Shown in pieces: positions 6,438-9,469 of a stretch of DNA of 9,469 nucleotides (positions within the stretch are counted from its first letter, which is position 1; every line of letters starts with the position of its first letter). Location of the stretch: contig JASHTT010000516.1 in the NCBI GenBank assembly GCA_030040415.1, forward strand, positions 1 to 9,469, read 5' to 3'. Origin of the DNA: Streptosporangiaceae bacterium. GTDB taxonomy: Bacteria; Actinomycetota; Actinomycetes; Streptosporangiales; Streptosporangiaceae. Position numbers and translations under genes: made by a program. The notes beneath the pieces were generated by a model. That model made no database searches. It worked only from the letters and a program-made list of their open reading frames with translations, and was not told the origin of the DNA.

Positions 6438-7535
6438 ATGGTTGTTACCCGCCGGCTCTGGCACGCGGCCAAGGTGGCCGCGCTGCGCCAGCGCGGCAGG
6501 ATCAGGCGCCAGTTCATCACCAGGAACCGCCGGATGGCCTTCGGCCTGGCCCTGGTGGTCGTCGGGATCGGCGTCGCGGCGGTCCGGACGCCGGGCGACT
6601 GGGTCTCGCCGGGGATCATGATATTGCCGATCCTGGCCGGGGGCTTGCTGCTGTGGCCGCGCGCGTTGCGGATCCTCTTCGTGATCGTCGCCGCGATGCT
6701 CGTCTACGACTTCTTGGCCAAGAAGCCGGATCCCGGTATCGCCGCCACCATCGCGGTCACTGCCTTGTTCGCCGACGTGCTCGCGAGGACCCGGGCGAAG
6801 CTCGGGCTGCAGGGGCTGCGCGGCGATCAGATGCTGATCGAGTTGCGTGACAGGATCCGAGCCCAGGGCCAGATGCCGGAACTGCCGGATGGCTGGCACG
6901 CCCTCAGCGTGTTGCGGCCGGCCGGCGGAGCCTCGTTCGGCGGGGACTTCCTCGTCTCGGCGTGCGACGGCAAGGTTCTCGAGGTGGCCCTGGTCGACGT
7001 CGCGGGCAAGGGGCTCGACGCCGGCACGCGGGCGCTGCTGCTGTCCGGCGCCTTCGGTGGCTTGCTCGGGTCGGTGCCGCACGCCGACTACCTTCCGGCC
7101 TGCAATGCGTACCTGCGTCGCGGCGGCGTGGCGGAAGGCTTCGTCACCGCTGTCTACCTGTCGCTCGACCTTGTGACGGGCGACTACGTCATCTCCTCGG
7201 CAGGGCATCCGCCGGCTGCTCACTTCGATGCGGGCAGCGGCACGTGGCGGCTCACCGCGGCCCGCGGCATTGTCCTCGGTGTCGTGGCCGACCTGCGCAA
7301 CAAACCGGAACGCGGCACGCTGCGATCGGGCGACGCGTTGTTGCTGTACACCGACGGCCTTGTCGAGGTGCCGGGCAGGGACATCGATGCCGGCATAGAT
7401 CGTCTCCTCGGGGAAGCGGACCGGCTGGTCACCACCGGATTCGGGGTCGGCGCGGATGCCCTTGTGCAGACCATGGTCCGCGGACGTGGAAACAATCCGG
7501 ACGATTGCGCGCTCGCGCTCATCTGGCGATCCTGA
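6438..7535 (+). CDS. Membrane-anchored SpoIIE/RsbU-type PP2C phosphatase
   Basis: A Ser/Thr protein phosphatase of the PPM/SpoIIE group, 365 aa. Such enzymes usually dephosphorylate anti-anti-sigma factors (SpoIIAA/RsbV type). After a basic N-terminus (1-33) come three or four hydrophobic segments (~34-50, 59-75, 77-92, 100-115), then a short linker and the catalytic domain from ~150 to the end. The metal-binding acidic residues are in place: Asp170 in GGDF, Asp187 in VDVAGKG, Asp306 in YTDGLVE and Asp355/Asp356 in PDDCA. It should therefore be active on the cytoplasmic side. There is no PAS, GAF or kinase domain, so any signal must come through the membrane part or partners. ATG 6438 is chosen for the -10-like TACAGT just upstream and because the open frame before it looks non-coding. 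No anti-sigma kinase or STAS gene is in the window. It faces the conservon tail to tail. Confidence 0.87.
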   Translation: MVVTRRLWHAAKVAALRQRGRIRRQFITRNRRMAFGLALVVVGIGVAAVRTPGDWVSPGIMILPILAGGLLLWPRALRILFVIVAAMLVYDFLAKKPDPGIAATIAVTALFADVLARTRAKLGLQGLRGDQMLIELRDRIRAQGQMPELPDGWHALSVLRPAGGASFGGDFLVSACDGKVLEVALVDVAGKGLDAGTRALLLSGAFGGLLGSVPHADYLPACNAYLRRGGVAEGFVTAVYLSLDLVTGDYVISSAGHPPAAHFDAGSGTWRLTAARGIVLGVVADLRNKPERGTLRSGDALLLYTDGLVEVPGRDIDAGIDRLLGEADRLVTTGFGVGADALVQTMVRGRGNNPDDCALALIWRS

Positions 7536-7543
7536 GCGCATCG

Positions 7544-7565
7544 GCCGCCGGTCAAGCTCGGCGGC
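7544..7565. terminator. GC-rich hairpin between convergent genes, likely two-way terminator
   Basis: GCCGCCG (7544-7550) and CGGCGGC (7559-7565) form a perfect 7-bp stem with an 8-base loop. It lies in the 30-bp gap between the stop codons of the phosphatase (+) and cvnD (-), touching the cvnD stop. Its position suits a terminator shared by both strands. There is no T-run on either side, so efficiency is unclear. Confidence 0.5.
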
Positions 7566-8174
7566 TCAGCGCGACGTTACTGCCCTCTTGTCATCGGTCA
7601 GCAGCTTGATCGCGTGCTCGACGAGAATGACCAAAACGTCGCGGCTGGACGACCGTTGCCGCGCGTCGCACAGCACGACGGGTACCCCCGGGTCGAGGTC
7701 GAGCGCGGCCCTGACGGCTTCCGGCCGATACCGGCGCGCCCCGTCGAAGCAGTTGACAGCCACGACGAAGGGCAGGTCGCAGCGCTCGAAATAGTCGACC
7801 GATGGAAAGCTGTCGGCGAGCCGGCGGGTGTCTGCCATCACGACGGCACCCAGGGCGCCGAACGACAACTCGTCCCACATGAACCAGAACCTGTGCTGGC
7901 CGGGAGTCCCGAACAGGTAGATCACGAGGTCGTCGCGCACGGTGATCCGGCCAAAGTCCATGGCGACCGTGGTCGTCGACTTGTTCTCGACGCCGTCGAT
8001 CGCGTCGACCAGGATGCTGGGCTCGCTCAGCACCTCCTCGGTGCGCAGCGGCTTTATCTCACTGACCGAGCTGACCAGCGTCGTCTTCCCTGCGCCGAAC
8101 CCCCCGGCTATCAGGATCTTGATCGACATCGGGGTGGCGGGCCCGCTGTCGTGGTCAGAGTCTACGAAGGGCAT
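7566..8174 (-). CDS. cvnD: CvnD-type small GTPase of the conservon
   Basis: A Ras-like GTPase of the conservon complex that works with CvnA, CvnB and CvnC near the membrane. Numbering here is from the upstream ATG at 8183 (205 aa). GGFGAGKT (27-34) is the P-loop, TTTVAMDFG (70-78) lies in the switch I region, and FGTPGQ (91-96) is the G3 motif. As usual in this family, G4 is NCFD (144-147) rather than NKxD. CDAR (172-175) is the likely G5. The ATG at 8174 (202 aa) is preferred because AAGGA lies 8 bases before it, while this motif touches the ATG at 8183. The start overlaps the end of cvnC by 20 bases, which suggests translational coupling. No cytochrome P450 gene (cvnE) follows, unlike some streptomycete conservons. 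The gene ends at a hairpin facing the phosphatase gene. Confidence 0.93.
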   Translation of the reverse strand: MPFVDSDHDSGPATPMSIKILIAGGFGAGKTTLVSSVSEIKPLRTEEVLSEPSILVDAIDGVENKSTTTVAMDFGRITVRDDLVIYLFGTPGQHRFWFMWDELSFGALGAVVMADTRRLADSFPSVDYFERCDLPFVVAVNCFDGARRYRPEAVRAALDLDPGVPVVLCDARQRSSSRDVLVILVEHAIKLLTDDKRAVTSR

Positions 8175-8529
8175 CTGCAACATCCTTGAGGATTCGCGCG
8201 TCGGTCAGCGGGTTCGCCGACGGCCGCTGGATCGAGATCAGGCCGCGTTCACGCATGTCGGATAGCAATATGCGGACCACGCCGAGCGGCAGGTCTAGGT
8301 CGGAAGCAAGGTCGGCCAGCGACTTGGGCGTCCGGCACAGCCTCAGCACGCCCGCGTGCTCCGGTTCCAGGAACGCAGTGTCCGCCAGCGGGTTGCCGGT
8401 GGCATGCACAAGGGCCAGCAGGTCGACGCTCTCGCCGCTCGCGCGGGTACGGCCGCCGGTGAGCGCGTACGGCCTGACGACCGGGCCCTCGGCCCGGCCA
8501 AGCCAGCGTTCGTCCGGCACCGCGATCAC
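8155..8529 (-). CDS. cvnC: CvnC, DUF742 protein of the conservon
   Basis: A 124-aa DUF742 protein, the third component of the conservon signalling complex. VRPYALTGGRT (18-28) is the family hallmark near the N-terminus. Residues ~67-103 (TPKSLADLASDLDLPLGVVRILLSDM...) have the look of a winged helix-turn-helix fold, which in this family is thought to mediate protein contacts. The frame is open as far as 8661, but the extra 44 residues are antisense to cvnB and rich in Arg. The GTG at 8529 gives the normal family length and forms a GTGA overlap with the cvnB stop, so it is chosen. Ribosomes finishing cvnB can restart directly. The 3' end runs into cvnD. Confidence 0.92.
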   Translation of the reverse strand: MIAVPDERWLGRAEGPVVRPYALTGGRTRASGESVDLLALVHATGNPLADTAFLEPEHAGVLRLCRTPKSLADLASDLDLPLGVVRILLSDMRERGLISIQRPSANPLTDARILKDVADALRRL

Positions 8530-8936
8530 ACAGCTTCGGCGTTTGCCTGCGGTCGTACGTTGACAGCCATGTGCTCGCCCACGCGCTTGACGAGCACTGC
8601 CATCTCGTAGGCGATGCGCCCGGCGGCCTCGCCGTCTGCGGAGGCGAGAACCGCCAGGCAACTGCCTTCACCGGCCGCCGTGACGAACAGGAATGCCGAA
8701 TCCATCTCCACGATCGTCTGTCTCGGCGACCCGCTGCCGAAGTGCTGGCCGACACCCCTTGCCAGGCTCTGGAATCCGGCGGCGACAGCGGACAAGTGCT
8801 CGGCATCTTCACGGCTCAGGGTCGCCGAGGCTCCGACGGCTAGCCCGTCCCTGGACAGGATCACTGCCTTCTCGATCTGCGCCACCCTCGACACCAGATC
8901 GTCAAGCAGCCAGTCCAGTGCTCCGTTAGTGGTCAT
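8526..8936 (-). CDS. cvnB: CvnB, Roadblock/LC7 domain protein of the conservon
   Basis: A 136-aa Roadblock/LC7 protein, expected to dimerise and act as a scaffold or GTPase-regulating partner of CvnD, much as MglB acts on MglA. The domain covers ~8-120. ALDWLLDDLVSRV (6-18), LSREDAEHLSAVAAGFQSLA (40-59) and EMDSAFLFVTAAGEGSCLAVL (77-97) are typical of actinobacterial members, and EMAVLVKRVGEHM (111-123) closes the domain. The ATG at 8936 has a strong purine-rich site GGGAGGGG (8948-8941) four bases upstream, the best ribosome binding site in the window. It follows cvnA by 29 bases and overlaps cvnC by 4. No transmembrane or signal segment is seen. Confidence 0.94.
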   Translation of the reverse strand: MTTNGALDWLLDDLVSRVAQIEKAVILSRDGLAVGASATLSREDAEHLSAVAAGFQSLARGVGQHFGSGSPRQTIVEMDSAFLFVTAAGEGSCLAVLASADGEAAGRIAYEMAVLVKRVGEHMAVNVRPQANAEAV

Positions 8937-8965
8937 GCCACCCCTCCCATGCCGCCGGCATCGAC

Positions 8966-9469
8966 TTAGCCCGGGCTCGCTGCGCCGCCGGGACCCGGTT
9001 CAGGTTCCGGCACGTCGCCGATCTCATTGTCGGCCTCGGCACGACCAAGCTGCCAGCCGCGTTGCAGCGCGCTCATGGTCTCGCGCGCTGCTTCGGGCGT
9101 GCCTGCGGGCAGCGTCGGGACGGTGTCCTCCGGACCGAGCGCGGCGCGGCTGCCGGAGCCTGAGTCGCGCAACTGCGGAGCCAGGCTCGCCTGGCGCACC
9201 CGAACCGGAAGCCCAAGCTCGGCAAGCTCGGCCGCGCTGACGTGTGTCTCGTCGTCCTCGCCGAGGGCCGCCATCAGGGAATGGAAGGGAACGGTACCGT
9301 TCGCGGCCGCGGGACTTCCGGCACCGTTGGCCGGGCGTTCGTCGTCGGCGCGGGGCGGGAACGTGGCCGGGGCTGGGGCGCTGGCCGGGCGTTCGTCGTC
9401 GGCGCGGGGCGGGAACGGGGTCGCGGCTGGGGCGCTGGCCGGGCGTTCGTCGTCGGCGCGGGGCGGGAC
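8966..9469 (-). CDS. cvnA: CvnA sensor histidine-kinase-like protein, C-terminal part only
   Basis: The last 167 residues of a gene whose start lies beyond the right edge. The sensor and kinase/ATPase domains are outside the window. What is seen is the tail. First comes a disordered Pro/Ala-rich linker built of 18-residue repeats (PPRADDERPASAPA...), then a stretch ending in LPVRVRQASLAPQLRD, a conserved CvnA-tail motif, then ARETMSALQRGWQLGRAE and an acidic Pro/Gly-rich end. In known conservons CvnA is the membrane sensor that binds the B, C and D partners. Identification rests on these tail motifs plus the cvnB-cvnC-cvnD order downstream. An internal ATG at 9274 exists, but the frame is open to the window edge and the repeats are clearly coding, so it should not be used as the start. 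The operon promoter is not in the window. Confidence 0.85.
   Translation of the reverse strand, partial: VPPRADDERPASAPAATPFPPRADDERPASAPAPATFPPRADDERPANGAGSPAAANGTVPFHSLMAALGEDDETHVSAAELAELGLPVRVRQASLAPQLRDSGSGSRAALGPEDTVPTLPAGTPEAARETMSALQRGWQLGRAEADNEIGDVPEPEPGPGGAASPG
9329..9469. repeat. 54-bp tandem repeat within cvnA, about 2.6 copies, cut by the window edge
   Basis: Units start at 9329, 9383 and 9437. Units one and two differ at 3 of 54 positions, and the partial third unit is identical over its first 32 bases and then changes at the last base of the window. Because 54 is a multiple of three, each unit adds 18 residues (PPRADDERP plus an Ala/Pro/Ser stretch) to the CvnA linker without breaking the frame. 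A diverged third protein repeat (PPRADDERPANGAG) sits on the C-terminal side. The array continues past the edge. Confidence 0.95.

Noticed and set aside
6369..7541. 390-codon - strand frame opposite the phosphatase gene
   Set aside because: Antisense to a gene with complete PP2C motifs; its product is low-complexity and Arg/Gln-rich.
1..9469. tRNA, rRNA, CRISPR array, insertion sequence or phage genes
   Set aside because: No cloverleaf or rRNA blocks, no spaced short repeats, no transposase or terminal inverted repeats were seen. The only tandem repeat is the coding 54-bp array.

Overview
This is a high-GC actinobacterial window with strong G/C at third codon positions. Three things point to a filamentous or related actinomycete: a conservon (cvn) gene set, an actinobacterial-type RpiB with Glu in place of the usual Cys, and start codons sitting just after -10-like hexamers with no Shine-Dalgarno. 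The species cannot be told from the window.

Layout of the + strand: an amidase-signature hydrolase (160-1653), a lipid-anchored class B penicillin-binding protein (1664-3526), a 4-alpha-glucanotransferase of the MalQ type (3577-5529), ribose-5-phosphate isomerase B (5568-6035), a gap of about 400 bp without a convincing gene, and a membrane-bound SpoIIE/PP2C-type phosphatase (6438-7535). The first four are closely packed, but most have their own -10-like element right before the start, so they may be separate, largely leaderless units rather than one operon. Their roles (amide hydrolysis, cell-wall cross-linking, glucan remodelling, pentose phosphate interconversion) do not form one pathway.

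Layout of the - strand: reading leftwards from the right edge, the C-terminal part of the sensor-kinase-like CvnA (9469 to 8966, incomplete), then CvnB (Roadblock/LC7), CvnC (DUF742) and CvnD (Ras-like GTPase). The last three are tightly coupled, with a GTGA overlap between cvnB and cvnC and about 20 bp of overlap between cvnC and cvnD. The conservon ends tail to tail with the phosphatase gene, with a GC-rich hairpin in the 30-bp gap. In known conservons the four proteins form a membrane-associated signalling complex.

The most notable signals beyond the genes are an in-frame 54-bp tandem repeat coding a Pro/Ala-rich linker in CvnA that runs off the window, operator-like inverted repeats before the amidase and phosphatase genes, two bulged hairpins in the gaps, and a MalQ that appears to lack the usual N-terminal beta-sandwich. 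No clearly new multi-gene system is visible.
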